Positions 6,863 through 13,886 of a DNA stretch of 27,434 nt are shown here, in pieces. The number at the start of each line of letters is the position of its first letter. Position 1 is the stretch's first letter. The DNA lies in contig CAJTLD010000003.1 in assembly GCA_910577065.1 (NCBI GenBank), forward strand, positions 27,023 to 54,456. Reading direction: 5' to 3'. The notes below the pieces were generated by a model. The model made no database searches and was not told where the DNA came from. It worked only from the letters and a program-made list of their open reading frames with translations. The position numbers and the translations under genes were made by a program. The stretch is from an uncultured Lachnospiraceae bacterium. Its GTDB lineage: Bacteria > Bacillota > Clostridia > Lachnospirales > Lachnospiraceae.

Positions 6863-8049
6863 TGGCCGGATGCTGGAATACGGAACGCGAGCGTAAGCAT
6901 TTCAAGAAGTCGTTTGGGGTAATTATGGTATTGTTTTACGGTTTCATATCCATTGTGAGCGATTTCTTCTCTGTCTTTTTCATGAGTCAGGTAATATTCT
7001 GTTTTTTCTAACAGTTCTTCTTCGCTGCCGTAGCATTCCAGATCAGATCCGATCGTAAAACACGAAGGCAGTTCCGTCTGGTAATTGGTCAGCAGAAAGC
7101 CGCCGCAGCCTAAAATGTCAAAAATACGAAGCGGCAGTCCTTCACGGATGGCTTTGGATGTGATGTTTAAGTTGATTTTACTGTTATGGAAGATTAAAGG
7201 CATCTCGGTTAAGGTTTTGGCAAGCCCGCGGTTTTGTACCGGAAGGCCGGCAGTATCGCTGGCGGTATATAAATCTACGGGAAAGCGTTCGCCCAAAACC
7301 GTCATGGTTCGCCTGCGCTCGGAAACGGAGATTTTGGGAGCCAGATAAAGCCGGGCCATGGCCATACGGTCATCACGTATGGCTTTTTCCGTAGGTGTAT
7401 AAAAACCCGGAAGATGGCTGCGAAATTCCTCTATGACAGAACTGCTTAACACATCTTCTAAAAAATAGCATCCGTACAGCTTTTGCTGGGCGTCCATAAT
7501 GCCGTTTAAGTAGCCGGATAAATAATCGGATGCACCTGTAAGACGGTCATAGGGGCATTTTTCTGTGTACAGGGAGCCCACGAAGGAAATTTCGCTTTGG
7601 TATTTTCTCCGGTCGTCGGCAGTGGAATGTAAGATAACCCGATCCCAGCGGGCTGGATTTGTCGCAAGGGGAAGATGAAACACATGATCCGGATTCCGCG
7701 GCGCAACGTCCCGATATTGTGCTGCGTCAAACAGAAAAATACGATTGCAGTTGTTTTCTACCGAATGGGACAGTAAGTCCATAACCGGGCAGTCCACTGT
7801 CCAGCAAAGGTAAGGGATGCCATGTATGTTGCATACTTCCGAAATAAACGGATAAAAGTTAATACTGAAAACAAAATCGTAAGAGCGCTTTGTAAGAGCC
7901 TGATGAAAAATGGTAACGCGCTTTGTGACAGGCAGATTTTTTTCTGTTATTTCAACGGTTATTTCATCTATGCTGCAGCCTAGTTCTGAAAAACCTGAAA
8001 TGATGTCCGGCTCACAAATGCTCCCATAACGGTAAAATAATAAATTCAT
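6859..8049 (-). CDS. DUF3880 / CgeB-like family 1 glycosyltransferase (copy 2)
   Basis: The product is a 396-residue GT-B type enzyme, paralogous to the one at 3683-4843. Shared landmarks are SYDFVFSINFYPF, the PYLCWTVDCPV segment, FHLPLATNPARW, ISFVGSLYTEKCP and the C-terminal INLNITSKAI ... GLPLRIFDILGCGGFLLTNYQTE block typical of Glyco_trans_1_2. The minus-strand ATG is preceded by GAAGGGA at normal spacing, unlike copy 1. It has a sigma-A promoter (8091-8119) that overlaps the plus-strand pseB promoter. Its tail overlaps maf2 by four bases. It is probably soluble and cytoplasmic, adding a sugar to the flagellin-linked glycan. Donor unknown. Confidence 0.83.
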   Translation of the reverse strand: MNLLFYRYGSICEPDIISGFSELGCSIDEITVEITEKNLPVTKRVTIFHQALTKRSYDFVFSINFYPFISEVCNIHGIPYLCWTVDCPVMDLLSHSVENNCNRIFLFDAAQYRDVAPRNPDHVFHLPLATNPARWDRVILHSTADDRRKYQSEISFVGSLYTEKCPYDRLTGASDYLSGYLNGIMDAQQKLYGCYFLEDVLSSSVIEEFRSHLPGFYTPTEKAIRDDRMAMARLYLAPKISVSERRRTMTVLGERFPVDLYTASDTAGLPVQNRGLAKTLTEMPLIFHNSKINLNITSKAIREGLPLRIFDILGCGGFLLTNYQTELPSCFTIGSDLECYGSEEELLEKTEYYLTHEKDREEIAHNGYETVKQYHNYPKRLLEMLTLAFRIPASGH

Positions 8050-8071
8050 TGAAATTCCCTTCTTTTATCAG

Positions 8072-8100
8072 TTGTCAAAGATTTACAAACATTATATACT
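8072..8100 (+). promoter_or_regulatory. Sigma-A promoter of pseB
   Basis: TTGTCA (8072-8077), 17 bases, TATACT (8095-8100): five of six matches in each box at ideal spacing. Start of transcription would be near 8107, inside the zone used by the opposing glycosyltransferase promoter. Confidence 0.6.
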
Positions 8101-8119
8101 AAAACAGTAAAAGCAGCAA
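8091..8119 (-). promoter_or_regulatory. Sigma-A promoter of glycosyltransferase copy 2
   Basis: On the minus strand: TTGCTG (8119-8114), 17 bases, TATAAT (8096-8091). The -10 boxes of this and the pseB promoter share bases 8095-8096, so the two polymerases should exclude each other. Confidence 0.62.
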
Positions 8120-8130
8120 CCAGTTGCTGC
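8113..8130. repeat. 18-bp palindrome, candidate operator
   Basis: GCAGCAAC, two bases, GTTGCTGC form a perfect palindrome. It covers the -35 of the minus-strand promoter and lies just after the predicted pseB start of transcription. A shorter version (CAAC-AA-GTTG) is found at the matching place at 4921-4930. Confidence 0.5.
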
Positions 8131-8153
8131 AGATTCAGGAGGATTTGATACAT

Positions 8154-9146
8154 ATGTTAAATGGAAAAACAATTTTAGTGACAGGCGGCACGGGTTCTTT
8201 TGGAAATGCATTTACCAAATATGTGTTAGAGCACTATGAGCCGAAGAAAATCATTATATATTCCAGGGATGAATACAAACAGTTTGTCATGAATAATAAA
8301 TTCAGGCAGTATGAGGGGAAGCTGCGTTTTTTTATTGGCGATGTAAGGGATAAAGAGCGGCTGCGCCGGGCATTTGACGGTGTGGATTACGTTGTACATG
8401 CGGCAGCTTTAAAGCAGGTGCCGGCATGCGAATACAATCCGATGGAAGCTGTTAAGACAAATATTAACGGAGCTATGAACATTGTAGACGCGGCGTTGGA
8501 TCGTGGTGTAAAGCGTGTCGTGGCTCTGTCTACCGATAAAGCGGTCAATCCCATTAATTTGTACGGTGGGACAAAATTGGTTTCAGATAAGCTGTTTATT
8601 GCAGCAAATGCCTATGCAGGAGCAAAAGACGTATGTTTTTCGATTGTACGGTACGGAAATGTAGCAGGCAGCCGCGGATCTGTGATTCCGTTTTTCAGGA
8701 ATATCATTGCAGAAGGAGGGACAAAGCTGCCGATTACGGATTACAGGATGACCCGTTTTTGGATCAGCCTGGAAGAGGGGGTACAGCTTGTGATTAAGGC
8801 GTTGTCCGAAGCAAAGGGTGGGGAAACTTTTATTTCGAAAATTCCGTCGTTTAAAATAACAGATCTGGCACAGGCAATTTTGCCGGGATGTGAAATGCCA
8901 GAAGTTGGAATCCGCGAAGGGGAAAAGCTGCATGAAGTTATGGTAACCAGAGAAGATTCCATGCTGGCGTACGAATATGAGAAACATTATATTGTGTATC
9001 CTCATTTTGAGTGGTGGCAGGAGAGCAGAATACAGGCGGGCGGCAAAAAAGTAGAACCGGGGTTTGAATACAGTTCTGGAACAAATACCGAATGGATGTC
9101 TGTGGAAGAGATTACAAATCGGCTTAAACATGTGGAGGAGCATTAG
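8154..9146 (+). CDS. pseB: UDP-GlcNAc 4,6-dehydratase (inverting), PseB/FlaA1 type
   Basis: This SDR enzyme converts UDP-GlcNAc to UDP-2-acetamido-2,6-dideoxy-beta-L-arabino-hexos-4-ulose, the first step of pseudaminic acid synthesis. The 330-residue protein starts with the NAD(P)-binding motif TGGTGSFG (10-17). It carries the family's catalytic residues in STDKAVNPINLYGGTK, with D128, K129, Y137 and K141 in the positions known from FlaA1. The ATG at 8154 is chosen for AGGAGGA (8137-8143) ten bases upstream; a TTG at 8124 would lie inside the palindrome. It has its own sigma-A promoter. The following steps (PseC, PseH, PseG, PseI, PseF) are absent here, so they are either elsewhere in the genome or the product feeds another 6-deoxy sugar. 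Confidence 0.92.
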   Translation: MLNGKTILVTGGTGSFGNAFTKYVLEHYEPKKIIIYSRDEYKQFVMNNKFRQYEGKLRFFIGDVRDKERLRRAFDGVDYVVHAAALKQVPACEYNPMEAVKTNINGAMNIVDAALDRGVKRVVALSTDKAVNPINLYGGTKLVSDKLFIAANAYAGAKDVCFSIVRYGNVAGSRGSVIPFFRNIIAEGGTKLPITDYRMTRFWISLEEGVQLVIKALSEAKGGETFISKIPSFKITDLAQAILPGCEMPEVGIREGEKLHEVMVTREDSMLAYEYEKHYIVYPHFEWWQESRIQAGGKKVEPGFEYSSGTNTEWMSVEEITNRLKHVEEH

Positions 9147-9158
9147 AAGCAGAAATTC

Positions 9159-10775
9159 ATGAAGATTGTTCATTTATCAGAAAATCAGGAGAATAAAGAA
9201 GAGCGTTTTTTAGAATTTTTATATGACGAGAGACTTGCGGAAGGAACAATTTGCATTCCTGCAGCACAGCTTCGGACAGCCGGCGGGATAAACAGCAGGT
9301 TAAAGGCAAAGCGGCAGTATGAATTGCTGCTGCGGTTTGCAGATTCTTGGCTTGTGGAAATTACGGAAGCGCCGGAATGCCCATTTGGGTATGTAGAACT
9401 GAAAGAGGAGAACACGGCTTTGGACTGGGAGGGGCTCCGAACAGACTGTTATGTAGTATCCCGCTATAGAAACACATTGATAAAGCATTCGTGTTTTAAT
9501 GAGGTTGTAGGAAGCGTTTTGGAAGCGGCGGGGGCGTGCGGCCTGCGCGATAAGACCGTAGGCTTTTTAGAGGAAATGTTAAAGCGGGGAGAGGAGTATT
9601 ACCAGATTGATGATGCCGTACAACCCATTTTGATATATAAGGGGGAAGATATCTGCTATAATGTGTTAAATGTTTTTGCGGAGCAGTTTGGCAAAGCGCT
9701 GATGCGTGCAGGGAAAAATGTGGAATATTTTGATTCGGAATCCGAAGAGAATCAAGCGCTGACCAGGTATATTGGAAAACATTATCAGGCGGTGATTGGC
9801 ATGCAGACTTATTTGTTCAGTATTAAAATGAAGGATGACCAAACGTATTTACATGATTTGATTCATGCCCCGATTTATAATTTTGTATTTGACCATCCGA
9901 TTTGGGTAAAGCCCCACATGCTACAGTCACCAAAGAAACTGGTGGTGCTTACGTTGGATCTAAATTATGTAAGGTTTTGTGAACGGTATTATCATAGGAA
10001 AGCGTATCTTTTTCCGCCGTCGGGAAAAAGGCCGAATGGGGATGTAAAACAAAAAGTGTTTTCGGTTTCTTTTGTCGGTTCGTATGGGGATTACTGGAAC
10101 GAGGCGATGTTGATTCATTCCATGGAGCGAAACATGCGGTTTATTGCAAACCGTTTTCTGCTGAAAATGAGAAAAAACCCCAAACTTACATCAGAGGAAG
10201 CGTTTCGGCAGACGCTTGATGAAAAAAGGATACGGTATACGGATAGAGAATATACGGATATATTTTTTGCGTACAAGCGCGTTGTTTGTTGTGTGATGTA
10301 TTATTATCGGGTAAAAGTAATAAAAACGCTGTTGGAAGCAGGTATGACCGTGGATGTGTTTGGAAACAGTTGGGCAAATTGTGCGCTTGCCGTATATCCG
10401 AACCTGGTTTGTCATCCGGATGTAACGGTGGAACAAAGCCTGGAGGTTTTTTTGCAGTCGAAGATATCGCTTAATATTATGGCATGGCATAAAGGCGGAT
10501 TTACTGAGCGGATGGCAAATATTATGCTCTGCAAAGCAGTGTTGGTTACAGATGATACGTCTTATCTGGACGGAAGGTTTTGCCGGGGGATGGACTTGCT
10601 GGCATTTCAGTTAGATGAGTTGGAGAAATTGCCGGGCATTTTAAAAGAATATCTGAAGAATGATGAGAAACGGGAGAAAGTAGCTAGTAGTGGTTATGAA
10701 AAGGCATTGGAATACCATACATGGGACTGCAGAGCGCATGAGTTTTTAAATGAAATGCAGCAAAAGCCTGGCTAA
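9159..10775 (+). CDS. CgeB-like glycosyltransferase (DUF3880 related), long form
   Basis: The 538-residue product looks like a cytoplasmic GT-B enzyme. An unassigned N-terminal part of about 170 residues precedes a nucleotide-binding-like middle. FSVSFVGSYGDYWNE near residue 300 corresponds to the FVGSLY junction of the two minus-strand paralogues. SLNIMAWHKGGFTERMANIM near 434-453 followed by AVLVTDDTSYLDGRF matches the Glyco_trans_1_2 donor-site region. The ATG is the first possible after an in-frame stop at 9144, and its ribosome site is weak, so coupling to pseB (13 bases away) is likely. It is the third member of this glycosyltransferase group in the locus. The sugar donor is unknown. 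Confidence 0.78.
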   Translation: MKIVHLSENQENKEERFLEFLYDERLAEGTICIPAAQLRTAGGINSRLKAKRQYELLLRFADSWLVEITEAPECPFGYVELKEENTALDWEGLRTDCYVVSRYRNTLIKHSCFNEVVGSVLEAAGACGLRDKTVGFLEEMLKRGEEYYQIDDAVQPILIYKGEDICYNVLNVFAEQFGKALMRAGKNVEYFDSESEENQALTRYIGKHYQAVIGMQTYLFSIKMKDDQTYLHDLIHAPIYNFVFDHPIWVKPHMLQSPKKLVVLTLDLNYVRFCERYYHRKAYLFPPSGKRPNGDVKQKVFSVSFVGSYGDYWNEAMLIHSMERNMRFIANRFLLKMRKNPKLTSEEAFRQTLDEKRIRYTDREYTDIFFAYKRVVCCVMYYYRVKVIKTLLEAGMTVDVFGNSWANCALAVYPNLVCHPDVTVEQSLEVFLQSKISLNIMAWHKGGFTERMANIMLCKAVLVTDDTSYLDGRFCRGMDLLAFQLDELEKLPGILKEYLKNDEKREKVASSGYEKALEYHTWDCRAHEFLNEMQQKPG

Positions 10776-10812
10776 GGCTGTGATGATGACGCAAAGATGG
10801 GAGATGATAGAT

Positions 10813-11865
10813 GTGCCATATTTAAGTATCATAATTCCGTGTTATAATGCTGTGAATTACATCGATCGTTGTATGGAATGTCTGAGAAATCAAACGATTG
10901 GATTTGAAAATTTGCAGGTTATTCTTGTGAACGACGGCTCTACGGATTTTACCTTAGGAAAAATGTTGTTTTATGAAAACATGTTTCCGGAGCAAATGGT
11001 AGTTATTAATTGTGAGGAAAACCGCGGGCAGGGGGCTGCCAAAAATACGGGCCTGAACTATGCCCAAGCAGATTTTGTTGCATTTTTGGATGTTGATGAT
11101 GTGATTGCAGAGTCTTTCTATGAAAAGTTATATAAGAAGATAAAAGAAGGAAATTATGACTGGGTCAGTGCAAAATTTATACATTTATCATCAAAACTAA
11201 AACCAGATTTTAAACAGCCTCTTACAAAAAAGGATAAAGAATACCATTGCCCAAAGGAGGAGTGTATAATTTTTAAAGATCTTGACAGTGGTATGTATAA
11301 TGGGAAATTTGGGATATTACCGTCGCGGATTTTCCGGAAGAGTTTAATTATTGAAAATGAAATATATTTTCCGGAGGGCCTTATGTATGAGGATAACTTC
11401 TGGGGGGCAAAGTGCAGTGTTTTCTCCAAAAATGTATATATTATTGACGAGGTACTTTACTGTTATTATAAAAATGAAAACTCGGTTGTTTCGTCCAGGA
11501 ATGCAGCATATCATTTAGATCGGATGAAAATAGAAGAGATGATTGTGGAGCTATATAAGGAACAAGGGCTATTTGATAAGTATCATGACAGGATTGAGGC
11601 GCGTTTTTTAAGGTTATACTTTTGCGCGACATGGTTTGCCATATTTCTAAAAATGGATACGATTCCAGATGTATTGCCCGTTATGCGTAAAAAAGTTTAT
11701 GAATTGTTTCCGGATTATAAGAAGAATCCGCATATATGCAGGTTGCCCCTTTTGGATCAAATGGTTTTGAAAATGTTAGAACCTGAAGAAGTATACACAA
11801 CGGAAGAATTAGAGTTCATTAAAGAAGGATATATAAAGGACTTTCTGCGAAATGGATTTGTGTAA
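10813..11865 (+). CDS. Family 2 glycosyltransferase
   Basis: This inverting GT-A glycosyltransferase has 350 residues. It opens with LSIIIPCYN (4-12), continues with VNDGSTD (39-45) and has the metal-binding DVDD motif at 93-96, followed by the usual MYEDNFWGAK-type acceptor segment. The GTG at 10813 is preferred because GGGAG (10799-10803) lies nine bases before it and the GT2 fold begins right there. ATG codons at 10783 and 10804 are in frame, but the first has only a weak site and the second has none at proper spacing. It lies 37 bases after the CgeB-like gene and 11 before the next GT2, in one apparent operon with pseB. Acceptor and donor unknown. Confidence 0.86.
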   Translation: MPYLSIIIPCYNAVNYIDRCMECLRNQTIGFENLQVILVNDGSTDFTLGKMLFYENMFPEQMVVINCEENRGQGAAKNTGLNYAQADFVAFLDVDDVIAESFYEKLYKKIKEGNYDWVSAKFIHLSSKLKPDFKQPLTKKDKEYHCPKEECIIFKDLDSGMYNGKFGILPSRIFRKSLIIENEIYFPEGLMYEDNFWGAKCSVFSKNVYIIDEVLYCYYKNENSVVSSRNAAYHLDRMKIEEMIVELYKEQGLFDKYHDRIEARFLRLYFCATWFAIFLKMDTIPDVLPVMRKKVYELFPDYKKNPHICRLPLLDQMVLKMLEPEEVYTTEELEFIKEGYIKDFLRNGFV

Positions 11866-11876
11866 AGGGAGGGCTT

Positions 11877-12692
11877 ATGTTAAAAGAGATGGTAAGTGTG
11901 GTATTGCCAACATATAACCGGGCATATATATTGGATAGAGCGGTTAAAAGTGTTTTAATGCAGACATATCCATATTTTGAATTGATCATAGTGGATGATG
12001 GTTCCACGGATCAAACACAAGAACTAGTCGCAGGATATCAGGATGAGCGGATAATCTATCTGAAAATGCAGGAAAACAGGGGACAGGCAAGAGCGCGTAA
12101 TTGTGGAATAGGGCATGCGAGGTATGATTATATTGCATTTCAGGATTCAGATGATATTTGGAATCCTGAGAAATTGTCCAAGCAGGTAGATGCAATGCTT
12201 TCAGCACCCCCGGAAGTGGGGTTTGTTTACCATAAAATACGATACAACATGGGGAAAGGTTATTCAGCGGTTTTGCCGCTTGAAAATATTGGACTTGAGA
12301 GGAAATCAGGGGATATTTATGCGCAGCTTTTGTATGATAATCTGGTGCCTTGTCCGTCTGTGCTTGCCAAAAAAGAATGCATTTTAAAATCAGGCGGATT
12401 TGATGAAACGTTAAAAGCATTGGAAGATTATGATTTGGCGCTTAAAATGGCGAAAAATAACCATGCATTCTTTATAGACGAGGTTTTGCTGGAAGCGACA
12501 TATTCAACGAGCGGCGTATCAGGAAATTCAAGCAATTTTTTAATTGCAAGCTGCTGCCTGCTCCAGAGATATAAATTGGATTATCTAAAGACGAATACCT
12601 TGAATCACAGGATTGAAAATATTATTGAAAATGCGGAAAGGATTGGGAGAAAAGAACAGTTTATAAAGTTAATAGAACTTAGTTTAATGTGA
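11877..12692 (+). CDS. Family 2 glycosyltransferase
   Basis: This compact GT-A enzyme of 271 residues has VSVVLPTYNRA (6-16), VDDGSTD (39-45), NRGQARARNCG (67-77) and the catalytic metal site DSDD (90-93), then LEDYDLALKMA in the acceptor half. AAAGGGAGGG four to five bases upstream fixes the ATG. It closes the pseB operon, since a strong hairpin terminator follows immediately. No membrane segment is present, so it should act in the cytoplasm, fitting stepwise growth of a glycan on unexported flagellin. Confidence 0.88.
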   Translation: MLKEMVSVVLPTYNRAYILDRAVKSVLMQTYPYFELIIVDDGSTDQTQELVAGYQDERIIYLKMQENRGQARARNCGIGHARYDYIAFQDSDDIWNPEKLSKQVDAMLSAPPEVGFVYHKIRYNMGKGYSAVLPLENIGLERKSGDIYAQLLYDNLVPCPSVLAKKECILKSGGFDETLKALEDYDLALKMAKNNHAFFIDEVLLEATYSTSGVSGNSSNFLIASCCLLQRYKLDYLKTNTLNHRIENIIENAERIGRKEQFIKLIELSLM

Positions 12693-12729
12693 AAAAGGAC
12701 TGGCGTTATACGCACCAGTCCTCTTTTTT
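12692..12729. terminator. Bidirectional terminator between convergent operons
   Basis: AGGACTGG (12696-12703) pairs with CCAGTCCT (12715-12722). Inside, GCG and CGC can extend the stem with a bulge. A T run follows on plus (12724-12729), and on minus the complement of the A run at 12692-12696 gives five T. The stop codon of the radical SAM gene lies in the loop. Confidence 0.85.
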
Positions 12730-13806
12730 GTAGGGAGGGCTTGATATTTCCCAAGGAAAATCAACGTCTTTACTACAAAACCGGCAAAGTTCCATAGGAG
12801 CAATTAGCCTTTTTTGAAGTTCGTGTCCGGTTAGGTTTGGCTCATATAAATCAATGCTTTCCAATTCTGGGATGGACTCGTGGAAGTACTGGTTAAAATA
12901 TTGGATGACAAAGGGCATACAGCAGGCGGCAACACGTCCTTGCCCTAAGAAAGTGCAGTTTTTGCGGCTGCATTGCTCAAATATTTCCAGAGGGTTGGAA
13001 TCGCCTTTTGGATTTAAAAATTTACTAAAGCAACCCTTTTCTACCCTGAGATCGGCTAGAAGGCCGTGCTGCCTTATAAAAGCGGCGATTTTTTCGGTAT
13101 CTAGGCAGTCGTATGCCGATATGCTCAGATGTACCCGGTTTGTACGCAAAAAAGAGATTAATTCTGGTTTCATGGACAGAAGGAGTATTCCATTTGTAAC
13201 CAGAATAATCTGTGAATAAGGGAAAGAATCCCGGATTACATTGACATAATCTTTTACGTCAGGGTTTAACAGCGGTTCTCCACCTAATAAATAGAATGTA
13301 TGAATATGTGAAAATAGAGAAGCCAGGCGTCTGATATCATTTTGAAACGGAATAAAGTTTGCAAATACTGGGCTGGGAACCAGGTTGGAGAAATGGGTAC
13401 AGCCTTTACAGTTCAGGTTACAGTGATCTGCAAGATGAAATTCCAGTTGCATAAGTTCTGGAAGAATGTCTTTATAAGGATAGATAAAACGTTCGCCAGA
13501 AGCAATTTTTCCAAGTTCTTCCTGTAATGAAAAATAGGAAGGAAGGACGTAAACGGGAAAAAAACCCAGATTCTCCAATAAAGAAAAATAATGGAAATTT
13601 TCGCCGTTAATATTAATGATGCCGTCAATCTGGCCTTGATGAAAAAGATCTAAAGCTTCCCGAAGCGTAACCGTCGCGCTGGAGTTTTTGTAATCACCCA
13701 GATCCAGGCTGCAAAGTCCTATGATGTGGATATCCGGCCGATATTTTGTAAGAATGTTTACAGCGTCGCTCCATCTGTCTATATCCCCAAAAATTACAAG
13801 ATTCAT
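12706..13806 (-). CDS. Radical SAM protein with N-terminal Rossmann-like domain and C-terminal cysteine cluster
   Basis: The 366-residue protein has the radical SAM iron-sulfur motif CNLNCKGC (C129, C133, C136) and the SAM-binding LGGEPLLN (174-181). The C-terminal third has cysteines at 279, 284, 295, 296, 341 and 344, which resembles an auxiliary cluster domain (SPASM or twitch type). The first 110 residues (MNLVIFGDID...) look like a small nucleotide-binding fold, similar in style to the N-terminus of the acetyltransferase at 15525. The start has AGAGG seven bases upstream. It is the only minus-strand gene in this stretch, lying between two glycosyltransferase operons. Radical SAM enzymes in glycan clusters can epimerise, dehydrate or methylate sugars. 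The substrate here is not evident, and a peptide substrate such as flagellin cannot be excluded. Confidence 0.83.
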   Translation of the reverse strand: MNLVIFGDIDRWSDAVNILTKYRPDIHIIGLCSLDLGDYKNSSATVTLREALDLFHQGQIDGIININGENFHYFSLLENLGFFPVYVLPSYFSLQEELGKIASGERFIYPYKDILPELMQLEFHLADHCNLNCKGCTHFSNLVPSPVFANFIPFQNDIRRLASLFSHIHTFYLLGGEPLLNPDVKDYVNVIRDSFPYSQIILVTNGILLLSMKPELISFLRTNRVHLSISAYDCLDTEKIAAFIRQHGLLADLRVEKGCFSKFLNPKGDSNPLEIFEQCSRKNCTFLGQGRVAACCMPFVIQYFNQYFHESIPELESIDLYEPNLTGHELQKRLIAPMELCRFCSKDVDFPWEISSPPYKKEDWCV

Positions 13807-13842
13807 ATGAAAACCTCTTTCTTACTTTATTTTGTCCTTAAT

Positions 13843-13856
13843 TTATTATATAATAA
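13843..13856. promoter_or_regulatory. Palindromic AT-rich element, possible shared -10 of divergent genes
   Basis: TTATTATATAATAA is a perfect palindrome containing TATAAT on both strands, in the 80-base gap between the divergent radical SAM and GT2-methyltransferase genes. -35 candidates at 17-base spacing (TTTATT on plus, TTTCAT on minus) are poor, so this is a weak call. Confidence 0.35.
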
Positions 13857-13886
13857 ACAAAAAGAAAATGAAATGGGGAATTTAAA

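Larger units (their letters stand above)
1858..8049. repeat. Tandem duplication of a convergent maf / glycosyltransferase pair
   Basis: Unit A (1858-4843 plus its promoter region) and unit B (5018-8049 plus its promoter region) have the same order and orientation: maf on plus, DUF3880 glycosyltransferase on minus, tail-to-tail overlap, then a minus-strand promoter with a dyad. Both proteins are paralogous between units. Divergence is considerable, so the event is old. Confidence 0.8.

Noticed and set aside
8583..9173. Long minus-strand open frame opposite pseB
   Set aside because: The peptide is rich in Phe, His and Cys with no domain pattern, as expected for the complement of a real gene; no ribosome site was seen.
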